From the NCBI GenBank assembly GCA_019973155.2, contig BPQB01000007.1:372001-436000 (forward strand): a DNA stretch of 64,000 bases. The letters run 5' to 3'. The DNA is from Phanerochaete sordida. Lineage: Eukaryota > Basidiomycota > Agaricomycetes > Polyporales > Phanerochaetaceae. The position numbers were made by a program, and so were the translations under genes. The notes beneath the pieces are model-generated. The model did not search any database. It had not been told where the DNA came from and saw only the letters and a list, made by a program, of their open reading frames with translations. Below are positions 45,579-58,145 of this stretch, in pieces; within the stretch, counting starts at the first letter, position 1, and every line of letters starts with the position of its first letter.

Positions 45579-47437
45579 CGACATCATCCACGCCGTCAAG
45601 CCCGAGCCTCACAACGAGGTGCCCCAGGGCCAGAGCGCGCACAACAACTTCTGGGATTTTGTCGGGCTGCAGCCAGAGTCCGCGCACATGGTGATGTGGG
45701 CGATGTCCGACCGCGGCATCCCCCGCTCGTATCGCATGATGCAGGGCTTTGGTGTCAATACCTACACGCTCGTCAACGCCGAGGGCCAGCGGTTCTTCGT
45801 CAAGTTCCACTGGCTCCCTGAGCTCGGGGTCCACAGCTTGGTCTGGGACGAGGCCCTGAAGATTGCTGGCCAGGATCCTGGTACGTGAGCCGTCTACGCG
45901 AAGCTGCCCATCTTACAGACTGCTCGCAGACTTCCACCGCAAGGACCTCCAAGAGGCCATCGACACCGGGGCGTATCCCACCTGGAAATTCGGTATCCAG
46001 GTAATTCCCGAGGCCAACGAACACGACTTCGACTTCGACATCCTCGACGCGACCAAGGTGTGGCCCGAAGAGCTCGTGCCCATCGAGGTCATCGGCGAGA
46101 TGGTCCTCAACCGCAACGTCGACGAGTTCTTCCCTGAGACGGAGCAGGTCGCGTTCTGCACCGCGCACGTCGTGCCCGGCATCGGCTTCAGCGACGATCC
46201 GCTCCTGCAGGGCCGCAACTTCTCGTACTTTGACACCCAGATCACGCGCCTCGGTATCAACTGGGAGGAGCTGCCGATCAACAGGCCTGTGTGCCCGGTC
46301 ATGAACTTCCATAAGGATGGCAAGATGAGGCACAAGATCTACCAAGGCACCGTCAATTACTGGCCGAACCGCGCAAGCCAATTCAAGCCAGTGCCTCCCG
46401 AGCAAGGTGGATACCATGAGTAAGTGATTCTACGCGTGCTGTGGAGACGACTTGCTAAATGCGGTTTTATAGCTACGCTCAGAAGGTTGCCGGTATGAAA
46501 GCTCGACTGCGTGGAGCCAAGTTCCAGGAGCATTTCAACCAGGCGCAGCTGTTCTACAACTCGCTCACCGAATACGAGAAGAAGCACCTCGTCGATGCCA
46601 TCTCGTTCGAGCTGTCGCACTGCGACGATCCCGTCGTGTACGAGACGTACACAAAAGTGCTCAACAACATCGACTTCGACCTCGCGAAGCAGGTCGCACT
46701 CAACGTCGGCGGCATCGTCCCCGACGCGCCCGCCCGCGCAAACCACAGCAAGGCGACGCCGACGCTCTCGCAGCTGTACTACGCGCCGAAAGAGCCGACG
46801 ATCAAGTCGCGGCGCGTCGCGATCCTCGTTGCAGACGGCTTCGCGCTCGCGCAGGTAGAGGCCCTCCGCGCGGCGCTCAAGGCCGGGTCCGCGACGTCGT
46901 GGGTCATCGGCCCGCGCCGCGGCTGGGTGTACCCCGAGGGCGCGGTCGTCGGCTCCGGCACGGGCGGCGTGTGGGCCGACCACCACTTCGAGGGCCAGCG
47001 CAGCACGCTGTTCGACGCGTTCGTCGTCCCCGGCGGGCGCAAGAGCGCGCAGGCGCTCGCGGAGAACGGACGCGCGATCCACTGGATCCGCGAGGCGTTT
47101 GGGCACTGCAAGGCCATTGGTGCCATTGGCGAGGGTGAGCTGTCTGGAAGGCGCGACTCGCGGGGACGTGCTGATGTGTTTCTCAGGTGTGCTTTTCCTC
47201 CGCGAGGCGGTCATGCTCCCTGGCGTCGAGTACAACACAAACCTGGACAGCGACGAAGTCGTTACCTCGTTCGGCGTCGTCACCGTCGGCAAGATAGGCG
47301 CATCCTCGGTCGTCGCAGACACGCCCAAGATCGGGCAGGACAAGAAGGGCTTCGTGTCCAGCTTCGCACACGAAGTCAGCAAGCACCGCTGCTACGAGCG
47401 CGAGCTCAAGGGCCTGACCACCAAGGTCGCGTACTAA
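44839..47437 (+). CDS. Large-subunit monofunctional catalase with C-terminal DJ-1/GATase-like domain
   Basis: Breaks down hydrogen peroxide using heme. The start at 44839 gives [20 protein letters not shown]; there is no signal peptide, which suggests an intracellular enzyme. Short introns were removed to give about 730 residues. The active-site His lies in [14 protein letters not shown], the Asn in [14 protein letters not shown], and the proximal heme Tyr in [12 protein letters not shown]. The line [20 protein letters not shown] is canonical. Residues beyond about 560 form the DJ-1/type-I glutamine-amidotransferase-like domain ([40 protein letters not shown]), found in large-subunit catalases such as fungal Cat-1/Cat-3 and E. 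coli HPII. A TATA box lies at 44736. Confidence 0.96.
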
Positions 47438-47707
47438 AACCCCTGGCATGTTTGCATGCTGCCCATCGGACTGTACAAGGCCGGCGGAATCGGACATTGC
47501 TCTTGGAAACATGTATATCTTAGCCATGTAAATTACGAATCTACTGTTGTACAACAGCGTTACCAAATTGTAACATATACTACGACATACTAGTTCCACG
47601 GATAGAGAAGAAGTGAGAAGGATGGTATAGCCCGGGAAAAGCAGTGAGAAATGTTACGATATCGTGGGAGACTGGGAGCAGATGCGGCCCACTGTCTGGG
47701 ATAGTCA

Positions 47708-48322
47708 TCAGCTAGCACTGGCTGCTTGCGCATCCCTTCTCTTCTTCTCGATGTAGATCCAGGTTATGATGATTAGGTCTAGCATGGGCAACGCAGAAGC
47801 GTCGATCTCCAGCGAGGATTTCCCGCCCCCGAGCACATTGTGCGGGTGAAAACTTGCGATGACTGTGCCAGTCTTGTCGTCGACCTGGAGCTGCATGCTC
47901 AAATCAGCGTCGCAAGCTGATCGTGGCAGGACCTGTGGGACGTACATGAGATGCGCGTCCGCTCCGCTTCCACTTGTATATCCGCCCGTCTGGGCCGACA
48001 AATGACCGCGAACTGAACGTCCGTCAGCATCACTCCCTCGCGAAAGCCAGACCAGAATGGCTCACCTGCTGAGCGGGCCCGTCCGCGAGATGAAGGTGTT
48101 CAGGTCAAACTTCTGCCCGTCGTACACGAGCTGCGAGCCACGCAGGCTGCCCCACTGGATGCGCGCGACCTCGCGCGCGGCCCCGTGCTCGGGCGTGTGC
48201 TTCGTGACCGTCGTCGTGCGCCCCGTCCAGCGCAGCGGCGTCGCGATCGTGTACAGCACGCGCCCGTCGGGCGTCGCCAGGTCCGTGTTCGTCGGCGTGC
48301 TGTTCGTGAGGACCAGTTCCAT
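47708..48322 (-). CDS. DUF6593 family protein (Agaricomycete-type)
   Basis: Three exons (48066-48322, 47946-48012, 47708-47890) total 507 nt, giving 168 residues. The pattern matches DUF6593: MELVLTNSTPTNTDLATPDG at the start, VARIQWGSLRGSQLVYDG, then a spliced FVGPDGRIYKWKRSG core, TVIASFHPHNVLGGGKSSLE, and LPMLDLIIITWIYIEKKRRD near the end. No catalytic motif and no signal peptide; the last hydrophobic strand is not clearly a membrane helix. Such genes are common, often in many copies, in mushroom-forming fungi; function unknown. Convergent with catalase. Confidence 0.85.
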
Positions 48323-48846
48323 TGTGCTTGGGCTGTGCGCGATTACGCAGGTGTTGCGCTGAGGGACCCACAGAAGCGAGAGTATATGGGTGGGACGAGA
48401 TGTGGGTCGTTACGTGTTGCTACCCCTCGCCCCACCCGCCATCAGCAGTTAGTGCGGTAAGCGAGCTGCACATTGAGAGCGTGGGGGATGAATACAGCCA
48501 TCTGTACCCTTCCATCAACTAGACATTGAATGTGGGGACGGATGGCGGGTCTACGCAGCGCTAATGCAGAGCCCCGTGGGGCACGCCGGTATCGATGCAC
48601 TTCTGGCGGTGGAGATAGTTTGAGCCAGGAATCACGCTTGGCGTTCACGCTCTCCATGCAGTACAAAGCGCGACCAAGCGTTCCGCGACCGGGACTATTC
48701 GACGGTGTAATGTTCGAGGGTTGCCAGCCAACATGGCAGGGTCGCGCTCGGAATTTGTCAGATGAAGAGTTGCAATAACAGTATGAGCCAACGCTCGGCG
48801 CGGAGCACAGGTTGAGTTATAACCAATACGCGATGGTAGATTTATC
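48323..48846. other. Spacer between DUF6593 and Aim18-like genes
   Basis: 524 bp holding the DUF6593 promoter and the Aim18-like 3' UTR. No gene or repeat was seen. Confidence 0.45.
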
Positions 48847-49896
48847 CTAGTTGCCGAAATCTGTCAGTTTTGCAACCACAGCCTTCTTCAGCTGTGTCGT
48901 GGGGATATGAGCCGATGCTTCAACAGCGAAGTGCTAGCGAACGCACCGGCGGACTGAGCCCATCGCCCTCGAAGTAGGCGAGGAAGAACTCATGTGCGAG
49001 CCAGTCGCTCTGTACTGAGCCGAGGTCGCGGACAATCAAGCTGCGTTGCTGGCTGAGCTCGCGCGGTGCAAGCAGGATGTCGAGCTCCTGGCCCTTGGCA
49101 AGCGGCGTGTTCGGGAACATAGACTTGAACTTCCGGAGCGGGGACTGCACGGCGAGCTCTTCGTCCGCGGTCAGGGTGTTCTTCTTCTTTGCGAGCACAA
49201 GGCGCGCCTGTATGGCGCGAATGAAGCCGTCGCGCAGGTGCGAGAAGGACGTGGAGCGCGTTGGGACTACGCGTGCAGGTGAGCGTGGGAGACGTGCTAG
49301 GGGAGGGCGCGACACGTACCGATGCGCAGGACGCAAGAAGAGTTCTTGATGATGTGCTCAATCTTCTCCTCAGGCGTTGCAGACTTTGAGATCTGTGGTA
49401 CAAACGTCGAGTCGTGGTGAGTACACAAAGCATAAGGGCACGCACGTTGAGCTTCGGGTTGTTGAGGTCGGCGTAGAAGCCGATAGAGTAGACTCTGATG
49501 CCCAAGAACGAGACTGTACGGACACCAGCACCAATGAGCTCGTACGTCGGCAGCGGCGCCTTTGACTGGATCTTCAGGGTATTCGGGAACGCGATTCCTG
49601 AAGCGGGGTCGACTGAATACCACGGACGTTAGCTTGAGCAGCTTACAGACGAAGGGACTACAATGCACACTTGTCTCGTCAGCTTGCGCGGGCTCCGCGT
49701 CGAGCTGGATGGCCGAGGTCGACTGCCATGCCAACAGCCCGGTGGCAGCAATAGCGGTGGTCCACAGGAGAGGCTTCAGCTTCGACGAGGAAGCACGGTT
49801 GTTATTTTGTAAAGCGCGTCTGGCAGCGGTCGTCGAGAAGGTGCGAGAGCTGGAGGCCAGTGCCCGGCACACAGCGGGCTGAAGGAGGTGGAGCAT
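48847..49896 (-). CDS. AIM18: Mitochondrial Aim18/Aim46-type protein (chalcone-isomerase fold)
   Basis: The start at 49896 gives MLHLLQPAVCRALASSSRTF, an Arg/Ser-rich mitochondrial presequence, followed by a membrane segment (LLWTTAIAATGLLAW). The spliced chalcone-isomerase-like domain reads FPNTLKIQSKAPLPTYELIG, AGVRTVSFLGIRVYSIGFYA, SHLRDGFIRAIQARLVLAKK, ELDILLAPRELSQQRSLIVR and DWLAHEFFLAYFEGDGLSPP. It ends KKAVVAKLTDFGN after a final intron. Fungal homologues lie in the mitochondrial inner membrane and bind heme; plant-type chalcone isomerase activity is not expected. About 290 residues. Diverges from the Blm10 gene. Confidence 0.9.
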
Positions 49897-50265
49897 AGCG
49901 CAGAACGTCGGTCGCGGTGGTCGGGGCGAGCAGAGCGGCGGCGTGCGCAGCCGGAACGGCAAGCGAAGCGCCACCAGGCTCGCGTCGGGAGGTCCGAAAA
50001 GGCAATGGGCGGGATTAGTCGCCCACGTGGAGAGCCACGCGACGCGGTGGGGTATTACAGCGATCTGATCTGAGGCGTCCTCTCTCAGCACAAGACTCGG
50101 AGTGTCTACGCGTCGCCCGCAGCGCGCATCCCCCTCGTCCTCGGCTTGCGTGGCCCCGCCATTTGTAACACAGGCCGCGTCACCCACGCACTCGTAAGCC
50201 TCCAGCAGCGCATATATACACCCATCTCCCAGGTCAGTCCCGCCCGCTAGTGAAGTCATACCCCC
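49897..50265. promoter_or_regulatory. Bidirectional promoter, AIM18-like / BLM10, with TATATA at 50213-50218
   Basis: A 369-bp spacer between diverging ATGs. CATATATACA lies about 50 bp before the BLM10 start. No other element was recognised. Confidence 0.5.
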
Positions 50266-53200
50266 ATGGATTACACCGATCCGCTCACCGCCGTCGTAAA
50301 CAGCCTCTTTGCCCGCTCATCCAACGACGACATGGATGAAGACGAGATGTCCGTTCCCGACTCGCCTCTCGAGTCGGGCGAGATGTCTCCCCGAGCCTCC
50401 GCCACTGACGACCGACAAAGGGCTACCCTCCAGAGCTACCTCGACTCGCTGCCGTACGAGTGCGAGCCCGTCGAGGACATGCAAGCCAAGCTCGAATATA
50501 TTGTCGGAAAGATTGCCGTGTGTGCCAAGTCCAAGAACTGGCTAGTGCTTACTACATGGGACGGAGCATTGCAATGGTACGTGCCTGTATGCACTTGGCT
50601 CCACCGTACTCGGCTGAAGCGCGCACAGCTGGCTCTTGATGCGTTACCCCGTACCGAAGACGACTCGCGCAAGGCTTGCTCGCCTGTACTATGAACTGTG
50701 TCTCGTCCCGGGGCTGGAGCCGCGCGTCATCCGGAGCTGGGCCGACATGCTGTCCCGGCTGCTCTCCGCGAAGCCCGACCAGAAGCGCAAGCTCGAAGCG
50801 AAGGACCTGCAGCTGCCATGGCAACCTTTGTGGCGTGTACTGCAGAAGGAGCTTTGGCCCAAGCGCAGGCTGCACGACCCAAAGTCAGTCACGCCACGGA
50901 GCATGCGCCATCGGAGTACTGACACCATGTATGCTAGTCGGAATGTCGTGAACGTCCTCCTCTTTGTAGCGGAAGTGTGCCGCAGGTACTATCCTGCCTC
51001 TGAGATACCTGAGATGCTGTCCCTGTTCACACCTGTGATCACTCAAGACGTGAGACTAAGCTACCTTCATCCGAAGTACACGGGCTTAACATCTGTCCCC
51101 TTAGAACATTCTGACTATGATACCAGTCATGACTGCGTTCATACCTCCCACTCACATCCATCTCTACATGCCCATCATGTTCAAGCTCTGGGAAGCCTTC
51201 AACTCGAGTATCATCGACGATCGCATCATCGAGCTGTGTGGCGAGCTGTCTGAGGAGCATGTTGCTGGCAAATACGGCGATGCAGGAGAAGAGGGAGGTG
51301 CGGAATGGAGGGATGTCGGTATCTGGTCGGACGCGGAGTGGACTGTACTCGTTGGGAAAGCTCTCGGTGCAATGAGTACGTCAGTTCAAATCCCTCAAGC
51401 GAACTCACCTGACGATTTGTACGATCCACTAGATGTCCCGGTCGGGTCTATCAGAGTAAGCCGCGTTTATACGGTGGTTCTTAGCGTATGCTGATCAACT
51501 CCAGGGCGCGAGTACTACTGCGGCTCATGCCGACAGCATGGCCGACAAGGGCTCCATGAGAATCAAGAAGCCTGTCGTCAGATACAGTAAGCGATCTGTA
51601 CCGCATGATCTCCACTATTATGTTGATCATATACATCTGCAGATTCCCTCGCAAAGTTCTTCGTTTATTCCATGTCGCTCGATGGACCTATTCGGCACAC
51701 GAGCGATACCCCCGCAGACGGCGCGAGCACCGCTGAGTCTGGCTATCTCGCCGGCTCCAGAGCTTTGGACTCACTGGACAAGCTCATTACCAGCACTGAG
51801 ACATTTTTCCATCCTTCAAACCATGGGCATTGGACTCTTGCTGTGAGTACGACTGTTTGGAATTTGCAGTGGACGCTAACATACCTCGCTTTAGCTTACA
51901 AGCTTCATTCAACGATTGGCGGCAGAGCTCTGCAAGCGTTGGAAGGAAGAGCAGCAGCCGACTTGCAAAACTCCAGTTGTTAGTTGCTCAACGTCTCCTG
52001 ACCGGACCTGGGGTCTCACTTCTATTCTAGACGCGTCGACTCACGCCGGCGATCCGTCGCGCATTCGTGAAGACCCTACGCACACCGGCCCTCCTGGCGA
52101 TGTTTTCGAAGGACCCCATCTCTGCGACGTACGCGCAGGGCGCTCTGCGCGCTCTGGCGATGCTCGATGCCAACCTCATCATGCCTGAGATACTCGAACG
52201 CGCGTACAGCGGCCTCGAAGTCGTCAACGAGACGCACCGTACGACTGCGGTGCTGACGGCGCTCGCGGGTGTGGCGCTGCCGCTCGTCTCCGAGAAGATC
52301 TGGCTCGGCGGGCAGAAACATGTCGTCCCGCTGCTGGAGTTGTGTATCCCTGGTATCGACCTGGTACGCTGCCTGTCATATTCCATTTTCAGATCATACT
52401 GACGACCCTCTAGAACGACCCCATGAAGACACTTTGCACATCTATGTTCATCGTCTCCGTCGTGCAGCATATGAAGATTGGGGACTTGTCCATCCAGCAG
52501 GGTGGCGTCCCACTCTCTAGCACACCTGCAGAAGAGATGATGGAGATCGATGCACAGCCGAGCGATGCTCACCTTCCTGACGGTACTGAGCCAGGCGAGA
52601 ACCCTACGCTCAGCCGTGAGGAGGAGCGCACGCTTGCACGGGAAAGCACAGCTGGCTTTGCGGGTAGGTTGCGCACTTGATCAACATGATCATATCTGTA
52701 CTGAACAACCCTTGCACAGACTGGGTCACTGCGCTGATTCGCAGAGTCTTCGCCCTCTTCGAGAACCTGCCCGAGGAAGGCGGCAAGAAGAACATGACGG
52801 GAGGCAAGATGGAAGAGGCTGTGCTGAAATCAATCAAGGGCGCGCTCGACATTCTATGCCTGCAGCTTTCTGACTCCCTGTTCGATCTCGTGCTAAGACT
52901 CGTCTACGACTATGGTACTACAAATGCGCGCTCGAATGCCGTCCGCGCATTTGGACAGCTCGTCGCTTGTCTTGCGCGAGTGCAGCCTGGGAAGGTCATT
53001 GCGAAGTTCCTGCCATTCTGTACCGCACAAATCAAGGACGAGCTCAAGCACGGCGCGTCAAGTACTAGGAACACGTCGACGCATGCCGCAGTGCCGTCTG
53101 ACACCACGTTGCACTGGAGTGAGTGAAACTTGCCTTGTGGGGATATGTTTCCCGTCCTGACTAAAATATGGTAGACATGTCCATTCTGAGAGGCTGTCTC

Positions 53201-56200
53201 GGATACGGCGGTCCCGCGGTGAGTATGTCCCTCGATCCAAGAGACCCTGTCGCTAATGCCTCGTGACTCTAGCTTCTGAAGCACAAAGAGGAGTTCATAG
53301 AGCTTCTGCAGCTTCTCATAGACAGCACGAAGACCGAGCGCGGGTACAGTGGCACGGGCCGGCTGATACACCGTATTCTCCATACGGTAGGCGCAGTGTA
53401 CCCCACAAACGCACGTTTCGTGAACAGCGACGAGTGGGACGACCCAGGTGTGACCAGGATAGCGCACCCCCTGATGTCAGAAAGCTTATACATGATTAGA
53501 GTTCGACAGGAATCACAACTTGCACTGGGGCCGGCTCATGAGTCCTGAGGACGTGAAGCTTGAATGGCACGGTAAGTGAATTGTGCATCTCTTCATTGCA
53601 ACAGTGCTGACTCGCTTCTAGTCCCGTCCACGGAGGAGATTGACTTCATCATCGAGATCCTAGACAGAATAGGCGCGCCGTCATTGGACAAGCTCGAGCA
53701 GCTCCTAGATTCGGCAGGTCACTGGGACAGCATTAACCGGAACGACTTCTGTCGGTAGGTACCTCTCCCTGCCCTGCCTCTGCTTGGTAGGCTCATGTCG
53801 TGGACAGTTATCTCCACTCGGTGCGTTCGATCTGGGGCGGTCTGCCAACCATCCTCCTGGAAGGTCCCAAGGAAGTCAAGAACCCCTGCTTCTACGCTGA
53901 GACCGAGGTCGAGGGCCTTCTCGTAACGCCGCTGAATGTCAAGGCTGGTTTCGTACTTGACGATCCTGCCGACCCGCGCTATCAGACGGTCCTCGCGCAC
54001 CGCACGCGCTTCGGAAAGGTCATTCACCGCGCAGCCTTTGCTCTCGGACAGAAGGTGGAGGGCGAAGACCATATCGACGCTGTCCTCAGCGTGTCAAAGG
54101 CGATCGACGTATATCTGCTCGAATATGCCATGACACGGAGTACGTTCGACGGGCTGCAGAAGGCGTATACTGTAGCAAGGGAGTACGTGCTGGCGACCCC
54201 CGAGTCGAAACCATGGTACTGACTTCTGCGTTTGGCAGCCTAAACCGAATATGGCCGCGACAGAAGGAGAATTCTCGACAAGCTTTCATTAAGCGTGCCC
54301 AGGCCTACCACGCCGGCCGCGTATACCTGCACTCTCTGTACCGGCGCCGGTCAGAACTCGACGACCTTCTGCTGGAAGACCTCGTGGAGCTGTCCCTGTC
54401 TCCCTACACCCGGGTGCGACGGTGCGTCTGGCCGCTCCATTCAGTGCGATCCACGGCTGACCACAAACAAACATAATGTTAGGCACTCTCAAGCGGTTTT
54501 ACACAATGCCTGCGGCGTGAGTCTAATCTTAATTGGCTGTTACGTCATTTTCATGCTAGAGTTTGGACAGTACTATCTACGTTCGACTCGGTATTGCCTG
54601 CCTAAGCTTTTCCAAGCGCTCGGCAAGGGCGAAGATGCAGACCGTATGAAGGGTGCATTGTACGTCTTGTGGAACAAGGGCATTAGTAAGCTTGTTTTCG
54701 CTATCTTGAGTTTGAGTTGCTAACCATGGTCTCGCCAAAGCTTCCTATGCGCTAGCTGGTACGTCCCGTCCGTGGAAATCTCTGGCGGCCCTCCTTCATT
54801 AGTCTTTTAGATCCTCACTTCCATGGGCGATACATGGTGTCATTACTCGAGTGTCAGCATCAGGAGAAGGTTCGTTGTGGGCGTTTTCCTTGTCCGGCTC
54901 CGCACATTCTGATTGGTGGCCCCTAGCCTTCAGTGCAGAAGCTAGTCGGGAGCGTGGCGCAAGATGCGCTTTCGTTCATGACAGAGGAAGGACTTCACAC
55001 CGACGCTTTTGCCGACGACTGTCGCGGCGTAGATGCTGCCTTGGAAGAGCTTGCGCAGGAATTCTCACCGAACCTCATAGACCCGGAGTTGCTGCAAAGC
55101 GCATTGACTCAGGCAATCTCTCGAGGGCGAACGAAGACACAGAGATTCGAACAAGACGTGAGCGGATTATTTGTCCTATCAAAGAACAAGTATTCATCGG
55201 TCTGTCTCGCCCTAGGTAACATCAGTACTGGAAGTCGCGCAAAGACCGGTCACCCATGTAAGTATAACAGGAATTTCTCTAACGACCAAATTCTGATCTT
55301 TTCTATAGTGGCGATACGTCCAAATAGCGGCCAAATTCCTCATGTACTTGCTGCGGAGGGATTCTGTACCTCCGCCTTCCGTGGCGAAATTCTTTGCTGA
55401 GCTGTCTATCAGTCCACACGCCACGATCCGCACCACGGCTCACAAGTGAATATTGGCATTCCTTTTCGACGATATCTGCGTACTTACTCTAAATCCCAGA
55501 GCGATCGTCAAGTTAACTTCGCACATCAAGATCCGGACATACGCAAAGACAAGCGACGAGCTCTGGTTAGACGAGTGGCGAAGCCCGCTGCGTATCGACG
55601 TCACCATCGGCGACGGGCCGGCCTTCGAGGCTAGTTTACGCGATCCTGTGCGGCTCGATGATCCAAATTCCTACTACGTCGACAAGCTCGAAACAGGTTT
55701 CCTCGTCTGGCAACCTACTGTGAAGGGCTACCGACCCGTTGGTCCTGGTCCCTCGCCTTTCTCCTGGGAGCCTGCATCTCAGCCCCTGCTCCAAGCAATG
55801 CGCGAGGTCATCACAGGCGAGACGTTCTTTGCGCAGCTCACTACGCTGCTGGGACAAGAATCGAGCAAGAACCCGACGACATTGAAGTTGCGCGCAGACA
55901 ACACCGCTTTCATCAAGTCCCTTGGTGGGCTCGCCTTCCTTGAACTTTCTCGTCGACGCTGACAGTAGTCTTCAGCCAAGATGTATGAACACGAGATTCT
56001 CGATGGGCTTCTCGCTGCGATGGAGCCTCTTTTGACCGACAACGATCGGTATCAGCAACGTGCTGGTGCAGAGCTGCTCGCTGGCCTTCTCCGAGGTTCG
56101 TCCTAAGAATCGTGCAGAAGGACCTTGGCTGATCTTCCCCTAGGCGCAAAGCATTGGCCCCAGCAACATTATGAACGGCTCTGGGAGTGGCTTCTGGCAC

Positions 56201-58145
56201 GGTGGGAGCAAATCTACAACCAGATCAAGCCCGATACTCTCAACGTCTGGGAGGGTCTGATCAATGTTGGTGTTCACGCCCCTATCAAGGCAGCTTGCTT
56301 CTTGACATATTCTCTAGGAGCAACTGCTGGAACGCGACTATCGCCGAGTTGAGCGCCTGGTCAGATGGGTGCTGGCTGTGCAGCTCGACTTCCATGGCGA
56401 CTCAGCCTTTGCGAGTACGTAGCTCTCCATTCCACATCTTTACGCGACTCAACTGCTGTGTATCACAGTGAGCAAGGCTTTGACGTTTTTCGGAGTTGTC
56501 GTGGATTGTTCCTGGACGTGTTTCGAGCCCGTGGTCGACGACTACATGAACCTGTTCCTGGATAGCGCAAACACAGGCTATGCAGAAGTAATATACGTCT
56601 CTTCTTAGCTCGTCCGATGCTAACTTCTTTGGGGTCAGATGCGACAACACATAGCACACAATCTCGCAGCCATTACCTCGGCGCAGTGGATGCCATCATA
56701 CCCTAATGCAGAAGCTTTGCTCGTCAGCTGCAAGAACAACGTTGATCCCCTCGGTATCAGGTCAGACAGGCGTCATTGCTATTCAGCTGGTCATTGATCA
56801 TCCGCAGGCGCGCACGATATGTCGACAAAGTCCAGGCTATCGCGGAGAACTTCCCCAAGTGGCGAGAAGAACGGCTACCGCCACCTCGGGTCTCTCAGTC
56901 GCAATACGACAAAGTCGGGCTTACTCGTGAGTGTCCCCCAAGATCGACACAATTGGCTCCGTGTCTCACTGGTCTCTTCCAGTGCTCCAGTGGATATGGA
57001 CCTCTGCACATGGCCCACATCCCGTCCTGGTCCTTCCATACATCCTCACCTTGCTGTAAGGCCCTGAGTCTCCTCGGTCTTTGTCTACGACTGACAACAC
57101 ATCTCCGCCTAGGCCTGAGATCCTTCGAATGTCGGAGCTAAACGACAGTTCCGACTTGCAGAAGTACAGTTCAGCTGTGCTGTACGTGCTCTCCGCGGTG
57201 GATGCACCCACCGAGGACGTCCATATCGTCTCAAACCACTTCCTCAACACTATCAAGTCATCAGACGTGAGCGAATCTGCACAACTATCGCCGTCCATGG
57301 TTCTCTGACACTCTGAGTAGTCATGGCGGGTCCGACTAAACGCGCTGCCCACCCTGCTCGTCTTCTACTACCGTAACCTGATGTGTATCTCAGGAGACGT
57401 GGTAACGAGGATGATGGACGTCCTTCTCGAATGCCTCTCGGACGAGAACGTCGAGGTGCGCGAGATGGCCTCGCAGATGTTGTCTGGCGTGGTCAGGTGC
57501 TCGCAGCGACAGAGCATCATCCCCCTCAGGGTACGTTGTCCGTGCGCCTTCTCGCTGACATGTGCTCACCCTCGCCTCCACAGGACCGCTTCATTGCGCT
57601 GGCGCGGCAGACGAAGCTCCCCCCGCGGCGAGACCCTGCATACCAGGAAAGGCTCCGCACGCTGCACTCTGCGATCCTGGGTATCTGCGCGCTCGTCGAG
57701 AGCTTCCCGTACTCGGTCGAGCCCTGGATGCCGCCGCTGACGGACAGTACGTGTCTCCTCCAGCGCCTCCCGCGCGCGCAGCTGACGCCCGCCCAGTCCT
57801 CGCCGCGCACGCCACGGACCCAATACCGGTGTCGACGACGATACGCAAGTGCGCGTCGGAATTCAAGAAGGTGCGTCACGCCCCCTGCTGATCGGACGCG
57901 CACTCACGCGTGCCGCACCCGCCCCTGGCCTCTCCCACACAGACGCACCAGGTACGCGCGGCGTGACATCCGCAGCCCCGGGCAGCACTGACGTGGCGTT
58001 CGCAGGACACTTGGCACAAGGATCAGCTGGTCTTTGACGAGGACCAGCTGCAGAACCTGTCCACCATGCTCGTGGGCACGTCGTACTGTGAGTGCGCACC
58101 CACACAGATCCTGCGGCGGACGCTGACCCTGCGTCAGATGCATGA
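50266..58145 (+). CDS. BLM10: Blm10/PA200 proteasome activator (HEAT-repeat)
   Basis: A large dome-shaped protein that caps the 20S proteasome in the nucleus and cytosol. The start at 50266 gives MDYTDPLTAVVNSLFARSSN. Roughly 30 short introns separate small exons; about 2,000 residues in all. Helical HEAT-like repeats run throughout (for example IPVMTAFIPPTHIHLYMPIM; FHPSNHGHWTLALTSFIQRL; WRVRLNALPTLLVFYYRNLM; VVTRMMDVLLECLSDENVEV). The C-terminal section SEFKKTHQDTWHKDQLVFDE then DQLQNLSTMLVGTSYYA is the diagnostic Blm10/PSME4 end, with YYA as the HbYX-type anchor that inserts into the 20S alpha ring. The first Tyr is completed and the second coded across the last intron, so correct final splicing is needed for that motif. 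A family-wide intact gene. Confidence 0.95.
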
